A stretch of DNA of 64,000 nucleotides from Nocardiopsis algeriensis (GCF_014203695.1 NZ_JACHJO010000004.1:186001-250000); one strand, 5' to 3'; positions 1 through 8,466 are shown, counted from the stretch's first letter. Notes: generated by a model not told the origin, from the sequence alone. Program-made: numbers and translations.

Positions 1-1
1 G

Positions 2-400
2 GACCTGGGGATCACCGTCGTCCTGGCCACCCACGACCTCGACGTCATCGCCGACATCGCGGACCGGCTGGTCGTGATGTACGCCGGCTCCGTCGCCGAG
101 GAGGGGCCGACCGGGCAGGTGATGGCCCGTCCCGAGCACCCCTACACCCGGTCGCTGCTGCAGGCCGCACCCGGCCGCCGCCCCGGGGAGCGGCTGCGGG
201 CCATCGCGGGCCGTCCCCCCTCCCCGCTGGAGGTGATCGAGGGGTGCCCGTTCGCAGCCCGCTGCGAGCACCGGACCAGCATCTGCGCGACCGCGCCGAA
301 CACGACCGTACCGATCGCAGGCGAGCCCGGCAGGCGCTCCGCGTGCGTACGCGTCACGGCAGGAACCGCACCGCCTTCTGCGGAAAGGAGGTCGGGATGA
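2..400 (+). CDS. Peptide/nickel-type ABC transporter ATPase, C-terminal part (cut by window edge)
   Basis: The gene enters from the left edge, so only about 132 C-terminal residues are visible. They begin with the end of the Walker B/D-loop side and the H-loop ([19 protein letters not shown]), followed by the oligopeptide-transporter C-terminal extension: HPYT, then [11 protein letters not shown], with a Cys pair typical of DppD/OppD ATPases. The protein would hydrolyse ATP on the cytoplasmic face to drive import by the permeases encoded downstream. Its TGA overlaps the ATG of the next ATPase (ATGA), so the two are translationally coupled. The substrate cannot be told from this part. Confidence 0.9.
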   Translation, partial: DLGITVVLATHDLDVIADIADRLVVMYAGSVAEEGPTGQVMARPEHPYTRSLLQAAPGRRPGERLRAIAGRPPSPLEVIEGCPFAARCEHRTSICATAPNTTVPIAGEPGRRSACVRVTAGTAPPSAERRSG

Positions 401-1509
401 ACCCCGACCGCAGGACCGTCTCGCACGACGGGCCCGTACTGAGAGCGTCCGGTCTGGCCAAGCACTTCCGCATGGGCGGCCTCGGGCGCTCGCGCAAGGT
501 GCTCAAGGCCGTGGACGGGGTCTCGCTGGAGATCGGCCGGGGCGAGACCCTCGGCCTGGTGGGAGAGTCCGGCAGCGGCAAGACGACCGTGGGCCGCACG
601 CTGATCCGCCTGTACCCGCCCACGGCGGGGACGGTGGAGTTCGAGGGGCGCGACATCACCCGCAGCTCCGGGGCGCGGCTGCGCCAGGACGTCCGGCGCC
701 GCATGTCCATGGTGTTCCAGAACCCCTCGACCTCCCTCAACCCCTACATGAGGCTGGGCGAGGCCCTCACCGAACCGCTGGTGGTGCACCGCATCGGCGA
801 CGCCGCGCAGCGCCGCTCCCGGGTCGCCGAGATGCTGGAGCTGGTCGGGCTGGACACCTCCATGGCCGACCGCTACCCCCAGGAGCTCTCCGGCGGGCAG
901 CGGCAGCGGATCGGCATCGCACGCGCGCTGATCACCGATCCGTCGCTCATCATCGCCGACGAGCCCACCGCGTCCCTGGACGTGTCCGTGCAGGCCCAGA
1001 TCGTCAACCTCCTGGGGGACCTCCAGAAGGAACTGGGTCTGGCCTACCTGTTCATCACCCACGACCTCGCACTGGTGCGGCAGATCAGCCACCGCGTGGC
1101 GGTGATGTACCTGGGCCGCCTCATGGAGACGGCCCCGGCGGACGCCCTGTTCACCGAGCCCCTGCACCCCTACTCGGCGGTGCTGGCGTCGATGCACCAG
1201 GACCGCGAGCACCGCATCGTGCCCCGGGGGGAGATCCCCTCCCCGATGTCCCCGCCCTCGGGATGCGTGTTCCGCACCCGCTGCCCGATCGCGCGCGAGC
1301 AGTGCGCCGAGCAGGTCCCGCAGCTGCGGGAGGCCGCCCCGGGCAGGTCCGTGGCCTGCCACTTCCCCGGCGAGCTGAAGCTCGACACGGCGGCCGCGAG
1401 CGTACGCCCCGAGCCGGCGGAGCTCACCTTCACCGACGTCCCGCCCACCACCGCACCGCCGCGTCCGGTCCCCGCCGGGTCCGTGCCGCACACCGGCGAG
1501 AAGGAGTGA
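397..1509 (+). CDS. Peptide/nickel-type ABC transporter ATPase (DppF/OppF-like)
   Basis: A 370-residue cytoplasmic ATPase, the second of the pair needed by Dpp/Opp-type importers. Walker A is GESGSGKT at residues 56-63, the signature is LSGGQRQR, Walker B ends in IADEPT, and the H-loop is FITHD. The C-terminal region has HPYS and a Cys-containing [11 protein letters not shown] segment as in the oligopeptide family, then a Pro-rich tail of about 45 residues. The ATG at 397 is chosen because it overlaps the upstream stop and has a purine-rich site (GGAAAGGAGG) at 382-391; an earlier in-frame codon at 244 lies inside the upstream gene. The order ATPase-ATPase-permease-permease is reversed relative to many dpp operons. 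Confidence 0.93.
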   Translation: MNPDRRTVSHDGPVLRASGLAKHFRMGGLGRSRKVLKAVDGVSLEIGRGETLGLVGESGSGKTTVGRTLIRLYPPTAGTVEFEGRDITRSSGARLRQDVRRRMSMVFQNPSTSLNPYMRLGEALTEPLVVHRIGDAAQRRSRVAEMLELVGLDTSMADRYPQELSGGQRQRIGIARALITDPSLIIADEPTASLDVSVQAQIVNLLGDLQKELGLAYLFITHDLALVRQISHRVAVMYLGRLMETAPADALFTEPLHPYSAVLASMHQDREHRIVPRGEIPSPMSPPSGCVFRTRCPIAREQCAEQVPQLREAAPGRSVACHFPGELKLDTAAASVRPEPAELTFTDVPPTTAPPRPVPAGSVPHTGEKE

Positions 1510-1513
1510 CCCC

Positions 1514-1789
1514 ATGCCAGGTTTCGCCAACGACGACGCCGTCCACCTGGACCGTCCCGAGCATCTGGACGCGCTCTTCGGGATCACCATGGAACTGGCC
1601 TCCGAACTGTGGGTGATGCGCGACCGGCTCGCCGTGATCGAGCAGCTGCTCGACGAGCGCGGCACCCTCACCAGGGACGACATCGAACGCACCCAGCCCC
1701 AGGGGGAGAACGCCGAGCGGCTGGCCCGCGAACGCGAGCGCTTCCTGACCCGGGTGTTCGAGTCCGCCGCGCGACCGGGAGGGAAGTAG
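1514..1789 (+). CDS. Small helical protein inside the peptide ABC operon, function unknown
   Basis: A 91-residue soluble, charged protein lying between the second ATPase (4 bases after its stop) and the first permease (4 bases before its start), so it is clearly part of the operon. It has no signal peptide or membrane segment. The middle (residues 24-85) looks like two or three amphipathic helices with the pattern ELWVMRDRLAVIEQLLDERG, and the tail is rich in Arg and Glu. I do not recognise a named family. Position suggests a small accessory or regulatory subunit of the transporter, or a small enzyme subunit linked to the substrate; this is inference only. Confidence 0.82.
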   Translation: MPGFANDDAVHLDRPEHLDALFGITMELASELWVMRDRLAVIEQLLDERGTLTRDDIERTQPQGENAERLARERERFLTRVFESAARPGGK

Positions 1790-1793
1790 CGCC

Positions 1794-2720
1794 GTGCTGC
1801 TCTTCCTCGTACGCCGCATCGCCCTCATCGCCTTCGTCGCGGTCGGCGTCTCCACACTGCTGTTCGTCCTGATCCGGCTCTCGGGCGACCCGGCGACGCT
1901 GATGGCACCCGCCGACGCCAGCGCGGAGGTCGTCGAGGCGACCCGTGTGCGCATGGGGCTCGACCGGCCCCTGATCGTGCAGTACCTGTCCACGATCGCG
2001 GCCGGGTTCACCCTCGACTTCGGGCAGTCGTACATGTTCGGCCTGCCGGCCGCGCAGATGGTGTTCTCACGGCTCGGGGCGAGCCTGTGGATCGTCCTGC
2101 CGCCGCTGCTGATCTCCCTCCTGGGTGCGCTGGCGATCGGCATCTACGCCGCGCTGCGCCCGACCCGCCTGTCGGGCCGTGCGCTGATGACCGTGACGTT
2201 CCTGTTCGACGGCATCCCCTACTTCTGGCTCGCCCTGGTGCTCGTCCTGATCTTCTCGATCAACCTCCAGTGGCTGCCGGCGACCGGCAACAGCGGGTTC
2301 GCCTCGCTGGTCGTCCCCTGGGTCGCACTGAGCATCTACGGCCTCGCGACGCTGAGCCGCCTGGTGCGCGGACAGCTCCTGGACGCGTTCACCGAGGGGC
2401 ACGTCACCACGGCCCGGTCCAAGGGCATCCACCCGGCCCGGGTCCTCCTCGAACACGCCCTGCCCACCGCGCTCCCGCCCGTGCTGGCGTGGCTGGGCAT
2501 CCAGTTCTCCCTCATGTTCAGCGCCCTGCTCATCCTCGAGCCCCTGCTCAACTACAACGGTCTGGGCGCCCTCCTCGTGGGAAGCGTGACCAACCGGGAC
2601 TTCCCGGTGATCCAGGCGAGCGTGTTCAGCATCGCGGTGCTGATCACGCTGATGAACATCCTCATGGACACCGTCGTCAGAACGGTCGACCCGCGGCTAC
2701 GGACCAAGGTGGCACAGTGA
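1794..2720 (+). CDS. Peptide/nickel-type ABC transporter permease (DppB-like)
   Basis: A 308-residue inner-membrane subunit with about six transmembrane segments, the first at residues 8-28. The family hallmarks are the N-terminal LLFLVRRIALI, the DP..L and LGLDRPL-type extracytoplasmic stretch, and the coupling EAA loop (EGHVTTARSKGIHPARVL) near residues 200-218. The GTG start at 1794 sits 4 bases after the small-protein gene, and the 3' end overlaps the next permease by GTGA. With the DppC-like partner it would form the translocation channel. No substrate-binding protein is visible, so it is probably encoded left of the window. Confidence 0.93.
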   Translation: MLLFLVRRIALIAFVAVGVSTLLFVLIRLSGDPATLMAPADASAEVVEATRVRMGLDRPLIVQYLSTIAAGFTLDFGQSYMFGLPAAQMVFSRLGASLWIVLPPLLISLLGALAIGIYAALRPTRLSGRALMTVTFLFDGIPYFWLALVLVLIFSINLQWLPATGNSGFASLVVPWVALSIYGLATLSRLVRGQLLDAFTEGHVTTARSKGIHPARVLLEHALPTALPPVLAWLGIQFSLMFSALLILEPLLNYNGLGALLVGSVTNRDFPVIQASVFSIAVLITLMNILMDTVVRTVDPRLRTKVAQ

Positions 2721-3667
2721 ACGGCACCGACACCCCTCAGAGCACGGCGGCCGCCGGGACGGCCGCCCCGGCCAGAACCCGCAGCAAGGCCCGCAGCAGG
2801 GAGATCCTGGGCCGGGTGTGGGCCTCGCCCACGGGCAAGTTCTCCGTCCTGATGATCGCGGCCCTGGTCCTGGTGGCCTGCTTCGCGGACCTGCTGGTGA
2901 CGCACTCGCCCACCGAGCAGGTCCTGAGCGAGACCAACCAGCCCCCGTCCTGGATGGGCGGGGAGGGCGGCCACCTGCTGGGGACCGACCCCCTGGGCCG
3001 CGACGTGTTCAGCCGCATCCTGGTCGGCCTGCGCCTCAGCCTCGTCATCGGCTTCCTCACCGCCACCGCGACCGCGGCGATCGGCCTGACCCTGGGGCTG
3101 CTCGCGGGGTACTACGAGCGGTTCCTCGGGGGCCTCCTCATGCGGCTGGCCGACATCCAGTTCGCGGTGCCGTTCGCGGCCGTCGGTATCGCCCTGGCGG
3201 CGTTCGCCGGCCCCGGGATCGCCCTCCTCATGGCGGTGCTGGCGTTCTGGGGGTGGACCAACTACGCGCGGACCATCGTGTCCTCGGTGCAGCAGACCAA
3301 GCGGCTGGACTTCGTCACGGCGGCCCGCACCGCCGGCGCCTCCCCCGTCCGGGTCCTGGTGCGCCACATCGCACCCAACGTCCTGGGCCCGGTCATCATC
3401 CTGTGGTCCACCAGTGTGGGCACGCTGATCCTCGTCGAGAGCTCGCTGAGCCTGCTGGGCCTGGGGGTGCAGCCCCCCGACTTCTCGCTGGGGAGCATGC
3501 TCGCCGACGCCCAGAAGACGCTCCGCCTCTCCTGGTGGGCCGCCGTGTTCCCGGGCGTGGGTATCGCCTCGGTCGTCATCGCGTTCAACCTGCTGGGCGA
3601 CAGCCTGCGCGACGCCTTCAACCCGGCGCTCAGCTCCATCGCCGAGAACGACCCCGAACTGACCTAG
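2717..3667 (+). CDS. Peptide/nickel-type ABC transporter permease (DppC-like)
   Basis: A 316-residue membrane subunit. An Ala/Thr-rich N-terminal leader of about 35 residues precedes the first membrane segment (FSVLMIAALVLVACFADLL), then comes the family motif HLLGTDPLGRDVFSRI near residue 90, the binding-protein-dependent permease domain and the EAA loop (RLDFVTAARTAGASPVRVL). The GTG at 2717 overlaps the stop of the DppB-like gene, giving strict translational coupling; a longer open frame upstream is only the shadow of that gene. The last base of the TAG stop is also the first base of the inverted-repeat element that follows. Confidence 0.93.
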   Translation: MNGTDTPQSTAAAGTAAPARTRSKARSREILGRVWASPTGKFSVLMIAALVLVACFADLLVTHSPTEQVLSETNQPPSWMGGEGGHLLGTDPLGRDVFSRILVGLRLSLVIGFLTATATAAIGLTLGLLAGYYERFLGGLLMRLADIQFAVPFAAVGIALAAFAGPGIALLMAVLAFWGWTNYARTIVSSVQQTKRLDFVTAARTAGASPVRVLVRHIAPNVLGPVIILWSTSVGTLILVESSLSLLGLGVQPPDFSLGSMLADAQKTLRLSWWAAVFPGVGIASVVIAFNLLGDSLRDAFNPALSSIAENDPELT

Positions 3668-3847
3668 GCCCTGTTGTTCGGATCATCTCGGGCTGCACGG
3701 CCGCCAGGCGCCCCCTTGCCGCGCCGGAGAGCTTGCCAAGCCCACCAGGCTGAGCTGCGCTCCCCGCCTCGCCAGGGAACACCTGGCCGACCGTTCGCCG
3801 GAGGATCGGCTCCGCCGATACGGCGAGAGCATCCGAACAACAGGGCC
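3667..3847. repeat. 181-bp element with 17-bp perfect inverted ends, copy 1
   Basis: The unit starts with GGCCCTGTTGTTCGGAT (3667-3683) and ends with its exact reverse complement (3831-3847). Inside are further self-complementary stretches, for example GCCAGGCG near the left end against CGCCAGGG and CACCTGGC on the right side, so a transcript would fold into a branched hairpin. It begins at the last base of the upstream permease stop. There is no transposase, so it resembles a small non-autonomous palindromic element. It may also terminate transcription between the two convergent genes. The seen facts are the repeat and its placement; mobility and function are inferred. Confidence 0.85.
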
Positions 3848-3849
3848 TC

Positions 3850-4030
3850 GGCCCTGCTTTTCGGATCATCTCGGGCCGCACGACCACCAGGCGCCCTCTT
3901 GCGGGGCGAAGGAACCTGCGAGGCCGACCCGGCCGAGCCTGCACCCTCCGCCCCGCAAGGGGGCGCCTGGTCGGCCGTTCACCGGGGACCGGCTCCTCCG
4001 GTGCGGCGAGGGCGTCCGCACAGCACGGTC
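3850..4030. repeat. 181-bp element with inverted ends, copy 2 (diverged)
   Basis: This second unit has the same length and orientation as copy 1, offset by 183 bases. The left end GGCCCTGCTTTTCGGAT differs from copy 1 at only two bases and the following CATCTCGGG.. and GCCAGGCG-like parts are shared; the right end (4014-4030) matches the copy 1 right end at 12 of 17 positions. Its internal stem is very strong: 3886-3906 pairs with 3951-3971 with one wobble in 21. The last base is the first base of the reverse-strand stop codon of the lipoprotein gene, so the two copies fill the entire gap between two convergent genes. Confidence 0.8.
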
Positions 4031-4896
4031 TAGCCGACGGGCAGTTCGAGGAGGACCAGGGCCGAGCACTCCTCCAGGCAGCCGCCGACGAGCAGCTCAC
4101 CGCCGGGGACCGCCCCGGGGAAGGTGAAGACTGCGGTGGCCGTCTCGCCGGCGTCGAGCTCGTGGCGGCCCACCGCCCGGTGCGCATCGGTCTCCGTACC
4201 GCCCTCGGCGCGGTAGGAGGCGCCGGCGAGGTCGAGCGAGACGTCGTCGCCGGCGGCGAACCCGGCGGTCACCACGAGGTCCTTGCCGACGACGGACTGG
4301 TAGGCGGTGAGCACGCTCGCGCGGACCCCCTCCGACTCGTCGTCGCGTCCGCTGCCGGCGACGAGGGCGGGGCCGGGGTCGGTGCCGTCGACCAGAAGGC
4401 CGTCGACGAGTCCGTCGGAGCCGGTGAAACCGGTCAGCCGCACGCACGCCGTCCCCGTTCCGGAGGGAGGGCACAGCCGGTGGCCGTCCCCGGCCGGCTC
4501 GCTGCTGCCGGGACCGAGCGGGGTGCCCGCGTCGGCCCATGCCTGGGCGACCAGGGCCTGGTGGACGAGGAGGTCGCGGGCGGCGGAGGGGTCGGCGGTC
4601 AGCGCGAGTCCCTCGCGCATGCGGTCGGGGTCGCCGGTGGCCGCGAGCGCCTCCGTGTAGCCCTCCACGGCCTCCTCCGGCGGAGCCTCGGGCGCGGGGC
4701 CGGCCGAGGGCCGGGGCTCCTGCGGCCCGGCGGACCGCGGCGCCCGCTGCACGGGAGCGGGCTCGGGACCGGACCTCTCCGCGGGAAGAGGAACCGTACT
4801 GTCGGCCCCGGTGGCCTCCGCGTCCCGGCCGGCCTGGCAGCCGGTGAGCACCAGCAGGGCGAGGGCCGCGGCCGCGGCCGGTCGGGTCGCCGTCAT
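4030..4896 (-). CDS. Predicted secreted lipoprotein, function unknown
   Basis: A 288-residue protein with a bacterial lipoprotein signal: a short charged start, a hydrophobic core and the lipobox LTGC with the lipid-carrying Cys at residue 20. A Pro/Ala/Glu-rich linker (about 30-85) precedes a globular region containing two Cys pairs (LCPPSGTGTACV and GGCLEECSAL) likely to form disulfides outside the cell. No enzyme motif is recognised. The ATG at 4896 is preferred over a GTG at 4920 because a GGGGGAGGGCGG site lies just upstream of it. The gene converges on the ABC operon with only the tandem palindromic elements between them. Confidence 0.8.
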   Translation of the reverse strand: MTATRPAAAAALALLVLTGCQAGRDAEATGADSTVPLPAERSGPEPAPVQRAPRSAGPQEPRPSAGPAPEAPPEEAVEGYTEALAATGDPDRMREGLALTADPSAARDLLVHQALVAQAWADAGTPLGPGSSEPAGDGHRLCPPSGTGTACVRLTGFTGSDGLVDGLLVDGTDPGPALVAGSGRDDESEGVRASVLTAYQSVVGKDLVVTAGFAAGDDVSLDLAGASYRAEGGTETDAHRAVGRHELDAGETATAVFTFPGAVPGGELLVGGCLEECSALVLLELPVG

Positions 4897-5007
4897 GTCC
4901 GCCCTCCCCCGTGAGGACACGTACGCCCGTGGATCTTAAGGCGACATGCCGCAAACGAGGGGTTGTGTCCGGGTAAGTCTTCTCCCAGGGAAGGTTCTCC
5001 CCAGGGG

Positions 5008-5047
5008 AAGGGGCCGCTTCCTGCCGATCGGCAGGAAGCGGCCCCTT
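5008..5047. terminator. Perfect 40-bp palindrome, P450 operon terminator
   Basis: Two 20-base arms (starting AAGGGGCCGCTTCCTGCCGA) are exactly self-complementary with no spare loop beyond the turn. It lies 12 bases after the stop of the last conservon gene on the reverse strand and would end that transcript; there is no strong U-tract, as is common in high-GC actinobacteria. Confidence 0.8.
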
Positions 5048-5059
5048 GTCCGGAGGCCC

Positions 5060-6310
5060 CTACGGGCGCAGGATCACCGGCAGGTCCTGGAGGCTGTTGA
5101 CCACCACCGAGGGGTGGTTCTTCAGCTCCTCATCGGCGACCGCCAGCTTCAGGTCCGGGAAGCGCTCGAAGAGCATCGGGAGGGCGATCTGGCCCTCCAT
5201 GCGGGCCAGCGGCGCGCCCGGGCACACGTGCGGCCCGTAACCGAAGGAGATGTGGCGGCCCTTGGTGCGGGTCAGGTCGAAGGTGTCCGGGTGGGGCTCC
5301 TCGCCGTGCTCGGCCCGGTCGCGGCTGATCGCGCCGTAGGAGACCATCAGGGCGTCCCCCTTCTTGATGGTCTTCCCGCCGACCTCCACGTCCTCGGTGG
5401 CGAAGCGCATGATGAAGTTGGAGGTGGGCGGGTCGTAGCGCAGGACCTCCTCCACCACCGTGTCCCAGCTCACCTCGCCCTTCTTGACCAGCTCGAACTG
5501 CTCGGGGTGGGTCAGCAGGGCGCGTACCGCGTTGCACAGCAGGTTGACCGTGGTCTCGTGGCCTGCCGCGACCACGACCTGCAGGGTGCCGCGCACCTCC
5601 AGGTCGCTGAGGGAGTCGCCGTCCTCGTCAGCCTCCAGCAGCTCGGTGGTGAGGTCGTCACCGGGCTGGGCGCGCTTGAGGGCGATGATGTCGTCGTAGT
5701 AGCGCTCCAGCGCGGCGTAGGTCTCCAGGAACTCCTCGGGACCGGTGACCGAGCTGAAGAACTTGACGTACATGTCCTTCAGGTAGCCGTGCTGGGCGTC
5801 GGGCACCCCGTACAGCTCGCCGATGACGTTCATCGGCAGCTTGAAGGCGAACTCCTCCTTGAGATCGACGGGCTCACCGGAGGCGGCCTTGGCCTCCAGC
5901 GCGTCGAGCAGCTCGGCGGTGATCTCCTCCACCCGCGGGCGCAGGCGCTCGGTGCGCCGGGCCGAGAAGGCCTTGGCCGTCAGCAGGCGCAGCCGCTTGT
6001 GCTCCTTGCCGTCGGTGCCCAGCAGGTTGGTGGGCGTGGGCGGGATGACGCTCAGCAGCGGCCAGGTGCGGGGCACCCGCCCCTCCTGGAAGTCGGCCCA
6101 GTGAGCCATGTCCTTGACCAGCCGGGAGTCGGTGAGCAGCGCCTTGGCCTCCTCGTGGTGGGTGACCGACCAGACGGTCACCTCCCCGGGGAGCTCGACC
6201 CGCGTGAGGGGGCCCTCCGCGTAGAGGGCCTCGCGCTCGGCGGGCAGGTTGCGCACGTAGGGGTCGAGAACGAGTGCGCCGTCGGAGTTGTGCTGTACGG
6301 GGCAGGGCAT
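5060..6310 (-). CDS. Cytochrome P450, CYP154-like, conservon-linked
   Basis: A 416-residue soluble P450 with all canonical motifs: I-helix AGHETT at 249-254, K-helix ExxR as E288-V-L-R291, and the haem loop FGYGPHVCPG with the thiolate Cys363. It would bind haem and, with a ferredoxin and reductase encoded elsewhere, hydroxylate an unknown small molecule. The ATG at 6310 shares one base with the TGA of the upstream P450 (TGATG), so it is the last cistron of the six-gene conservon. In Streptomyces, CYP154 members occupy the same place beside a CYP157 member; that pairing supports the subfamily call, which I cannot verify without alignment. Confidence 0.92.
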   Translation of the reverse strand: MPCPVQHNSDGALVLDPYVRNLPAEREALYAEGPLTRVELPGEVTVWSVTHHEEAKALLTDSRLVKDMAHWADFQEGRVPRTWPLLSVIPPTPTNLLGTDGKEHKRLRLLTAKAFSARRTERLRPRVEEITAELLDALEAKAASGEPVDLKEEFAFKLPMNVIGELYGVPDAQHGYLKDMYVKFFSSVTGPEEFLETYAALERYYDDIIALKRAQPGDDLTTELLEADEDGDSLSDLEVRGTLQVVVAAGHETTVNLLCNAVRALLTHPEQFELVKKGEVSWDTVVEEVLRYDPPTSNFIMRFATEDVEVGGKTIKKGDALMVSYGAISRDRAEHGEEPHPDTFDLTRTKGRHISFGYGPHVCPGAPLARMEGQIALPMLFERFPDLKLAVADEELKNHPSVVVNSLQDLPVILRP

Positions 6311-7527
6311 CAAGCGGCTCCTTGCGGTGACACGGGGGTGAAGGTGACAGGGAGGGAGGCCACACCGCGCATCCACGGGGAGGGGCGCCACTGGAGCTCC
6401 TCCTCCGCCACGGCGAGCTCCAGGTCGGGGAGGCGGTCGAGGAGGACCTCGACCGCGGTGACGGCGATCGTCTCGGCGATCTCCCGCGCCGGGTAGGGGC
6501 AGCGGTGCTCGCCGTGGGAGAAGGACAGGTGCGCGTGGTTGGTGCGGTTGCCGGACATCTGCGCGGCCGGGTGCAGCTCGGGGTCGCGGTTGGCCCCTGC
6601 CAGTCCCAGCAGCACCATGTCCCCGCCGCGGATGGTCTGGCCGCCCAGCTGCACGTCGTGGACGGCGTAGCGGCCCAGGTACACCTGGGTGGGGGTGTCC
6701 TCCCACAGGACCTCGTTGAGGGCCTCGCCCGCGCTCAGACGCGCCCCTGCCAGGGAGGCGCCGAAGCGCTCGTCGGTGAGCATCAGGCGCAGCGCGTTGC
6801 CGATCCACTCCCCCGTGGGCTGGTTGCCGGCGCCCAGGAGGACGATCAGCTCGGGGACGAGCTCCTCGTCGGCCAGGCCCGCCGGGTGGTGGACCAGGCG
6901 CGAGGCCACGTCGGGTCCGGGGGCCGCCCGGCGGGCCGCGACCAGTTCGGTCATGGACTGCATGAGGAACTGCTGGGCGGCGATGGCCTCGGGACCGGCG
7001 TCGACCATTGTGGTCATGGCGGTGGTCAGCCGGTCACCCTGCTGCTCGTCGAGCCCGTACATCCAGGACAGGACCAGGGCCGGAAGGCGGGCCGTGTAGG
7101 CCTGGCGCAGGTCCACGCCGCTGGAGGCGCAGAAGCCGTCGATGAGCCGGTCGGCCGTGCGGACGGTGACCGACCGCAGCTCGTGCGGGTCGACCGCGGC
7201 CAGGGCGTCGCCGACCGCGCCGGCGCGGCGGCGGTGCTCGGCGCCCTCGGAGTAGAGGACCGTGGGCAGCGGCATGACCATGGGCATCTGGGGCCAGTCC
7301 GGCGGGACCTTGTCCCAGGCGTTCCAGCGCTTGGAGCTGCGCGCGAACACGTCGGGGTTGGTCAGGACGTGGTGCAGTTCCCGGTAGCCGATGACCAGCC
7401 AGGCGGGGAGGTCGCCCTCCATGGTCACCGGGACGACCGGGCCGTGGGTGGTGCGCATCTCCTGGTAGAGCCCGGCGGGGTCGGTCTGGAAGCGCGGGCC
7501 GTGGAGGGGTACGGGGCAGCCGTTCAC
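6310..7527 (-). CDS. Cytochrome P450 lacking the ExxR motif, CYP157-like
   Basis: A 405-residue P450 that keeps the haem ligand (FSHGEHRCPYP, Cys343) but departs from other near-universal motifs. In the K-helix the ExxR reads E272-V-L-W275, so the Arg is replaced by Trp, and the I-helix reads GAGNQPT (232-238) instead of AGx(D/E)TT. Known CYP157 enzymes of Streptomyces conservons share the loss of ExxR, leaving the Cys as the only invariant residue. The GTG at 7527 overlaps the stop of the GTPase gene and has a GGGAAGGA site; an in-frame extension to 7818 lies within that gene. Substrate unknown. Confidence 0.92.
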   Translation of the reverse strand: MNGCPVPLHGPRFQTDPAGLYQEMRTTHGPVVPVTMEGDLPAWLVIGYRELHHVLTNPDVFARSSKRWNAWDKVPPDWPQMPMVMPLPTVLYSEGAEHRRRAGAVGDALAAVDPHELRSVTVRTADRLIDGFCASSGVDLRQAYTARLPALVLSWMYGLDEQQGDRLTTAMTTMVDAGPEAIAAQQFLMQSMTELVAARRAAPGPDVASRLVHHPAGLADEELVPELIVLLGAGNQPTGEWIGNALRLMLTDERFGASLAGARLSAGEALNEVLWEDTPTQVYLGRYAVHDVQLGGQTIRGGDMVLLGLAGANRDPELHPAAQMSGNRTNHAHLSFSHGEHRCPYPAREIAETIAVTAVEVLLDRLPDLELAVAEEELQWRPSPWMRGVASLPVTFTPVSPQGAA

Positions 7528-8129
7528 CTTGTCCTTCCCATCACGAGGGTGCGAACGTGTTCGACGAGTGCGATGAGGACCTTCTTGGCCGAGGCCCGGT
7601 CGCGCGCGTCGCAGCGCAGGAGGGGTACGGCCGGGTCGAGGTCGAGGGCGGCCCTCACCTGTTCCAGGTCGTGGTCGGCCTCCCCGAAGTCGTTGTGGGC
7701 CACGACGAAGGGGATGCCCTGCGCCTCCAGGCGGTCGATCGCGTAGAAGGAGTCGGCCAGGCGGCGGGTGTCCACGAGGACGACCGCGCCCAGTGCTCCG
7801 CTGAACAGCCGGTCCCACAGGAACCAGAACCGCTGCTGTCCGGGGGCACCGAACAGGTACAGCACCGAGGTGGCGTCCAGGGTGATACGGCCGAAGTCGA
7901 AGGCCACCGTGGTGCTGCGCTTCTCCTCCACCCCGTTCACGTCGTCGATGCCCTGGCCCGCCTGGGTCATGCTCTCCTCGGTGTTGAGCGGGCGGATCTC
8001 GCTCACCGAGCGCACGAGGGTGGTCTTCCCGACCCCGAAGCCGCCGACCACGGCGATCTTCAGGGCTTGTTCGACGGTCGAGGGCAGTGCGTCGGCCGTG
8101 CCGGGGGGATCAGAGGTTGTGGAGTGCAA
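7524..8129 (-). CDS. cvnD: Conservon small GTPase-like ATP/GTP-binding protein (CvnD)
   Basis: A 201-residue Ras/MglA-like nucleotide-binding protein. The P-loop GGFGVGKTT is at residues 29-37, the switch/Walker B region is YLFGAPGQQRFW (DxxG replaced by GAPG), and the base-recognition motif is HND rather than NKxD. In Streptomyces conservons this protein binds the roadblock and kinase-like subunits and acts as a membrane-associated switch. It appears to start at a TTG (8129), 20 bases inside the DUF742 gene; no ATG or GTG lies between there and the P-loop, so the TTG is likely but not certain. Confidence 0.9.
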   Translation of the reverse strand: MHSTTSDPPGTADALPSTVEQALKIAVVGGFGVGKTTLVRSVSEIRPLNTEESMTQAGQGIDDVNGVEEKRSTTVAFDFGRITLDATSVLYLFGAPGQQRFWFLWDRLFSGALGAVVLVDTRRLADSFYAIDRLEAQGIPFVVAHNDFGEADHDLEQVRAALDLDPAVPLLRCDARDRASAKKVLIALVEHVRTLVMGRTR

Positions 8130-8466
8130 CGAGCACCTTCTCCAGGACTTCAGGGGAGGCGAAGGGGTGGGCCGGCGAGGGCGCCGGCCTGGGGTGGCGT
8201 GCGGTGATCCGGCCGCTGTCGAGCAGGTCGGTGAGCAGGATCTTGACCACCGTGACCGGCAGTCCCAGGTGGGCGGCGACCTCCACCACCGCCATGGGGC
8301 TGCGGCACATCCGGAGGATCTCCACGTGCTCCGACTGCATGCCGGCGGTGGGCTCGCTCTCGGCCACGATCAGTGTCACCGCGTCCAGGGACTCGTCGGA
8401 GCCCCCGCTGCGGCCCGACGTGATCACGTAGAGGCGGTCGGGTGTCTCGTCCCTGTAGCGGCTCAT
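8110..8466 (-). CDS. cvnC: DUF742 protein of conservon (CvnC)
   Basis: A 118-residue protein with the DUF742 fold: an N-terminal YVITSGRS segment, a central helical stretch ending in EHVEILRMC, then the winged-helix-like VVEVAAHLGLPVTVVKILLTDLLDSG. DUF742 proteins occur almost only in actinobacterial conservons, between the roadblock protein and the GTPase, exactly as here. The ATG at 8466 overlaps the stop of the roadblock gene (ATGA), and the 3' end overlaps the GTPase start by 20 bases, which argues for tight co-translation. It probably bridges the sensor complex and the GTPase; the biochemical role is not established. Confidence 0.92.
   Translation of the reverse strand: MSRYRDETPDRLYVITSGRSGGSDESLDAVTLIVAESEPTAGMQSEHVEILRMCRSPMAVVEVAAHLGLPVTVVKILLTDLLDSGRITARHPRPAPSPAHPFASPEVLEKVLVALHNL

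Noticed and set aside
3630..4187. Open frames on both strands running through the tandem palindromic elements
   Set aside because: They repeat a 61-residue unit because the DNA period is 183 bases, have no ribosome site and overlap flanking genes; they follow from the repeat structure, not from coding.
4996..5060. Transposon end because of the perfect 40-bp palindrome
   Set aside because: A single palindrome right after a stop codon with no direct repeat or transposase is better explained as a terminator.
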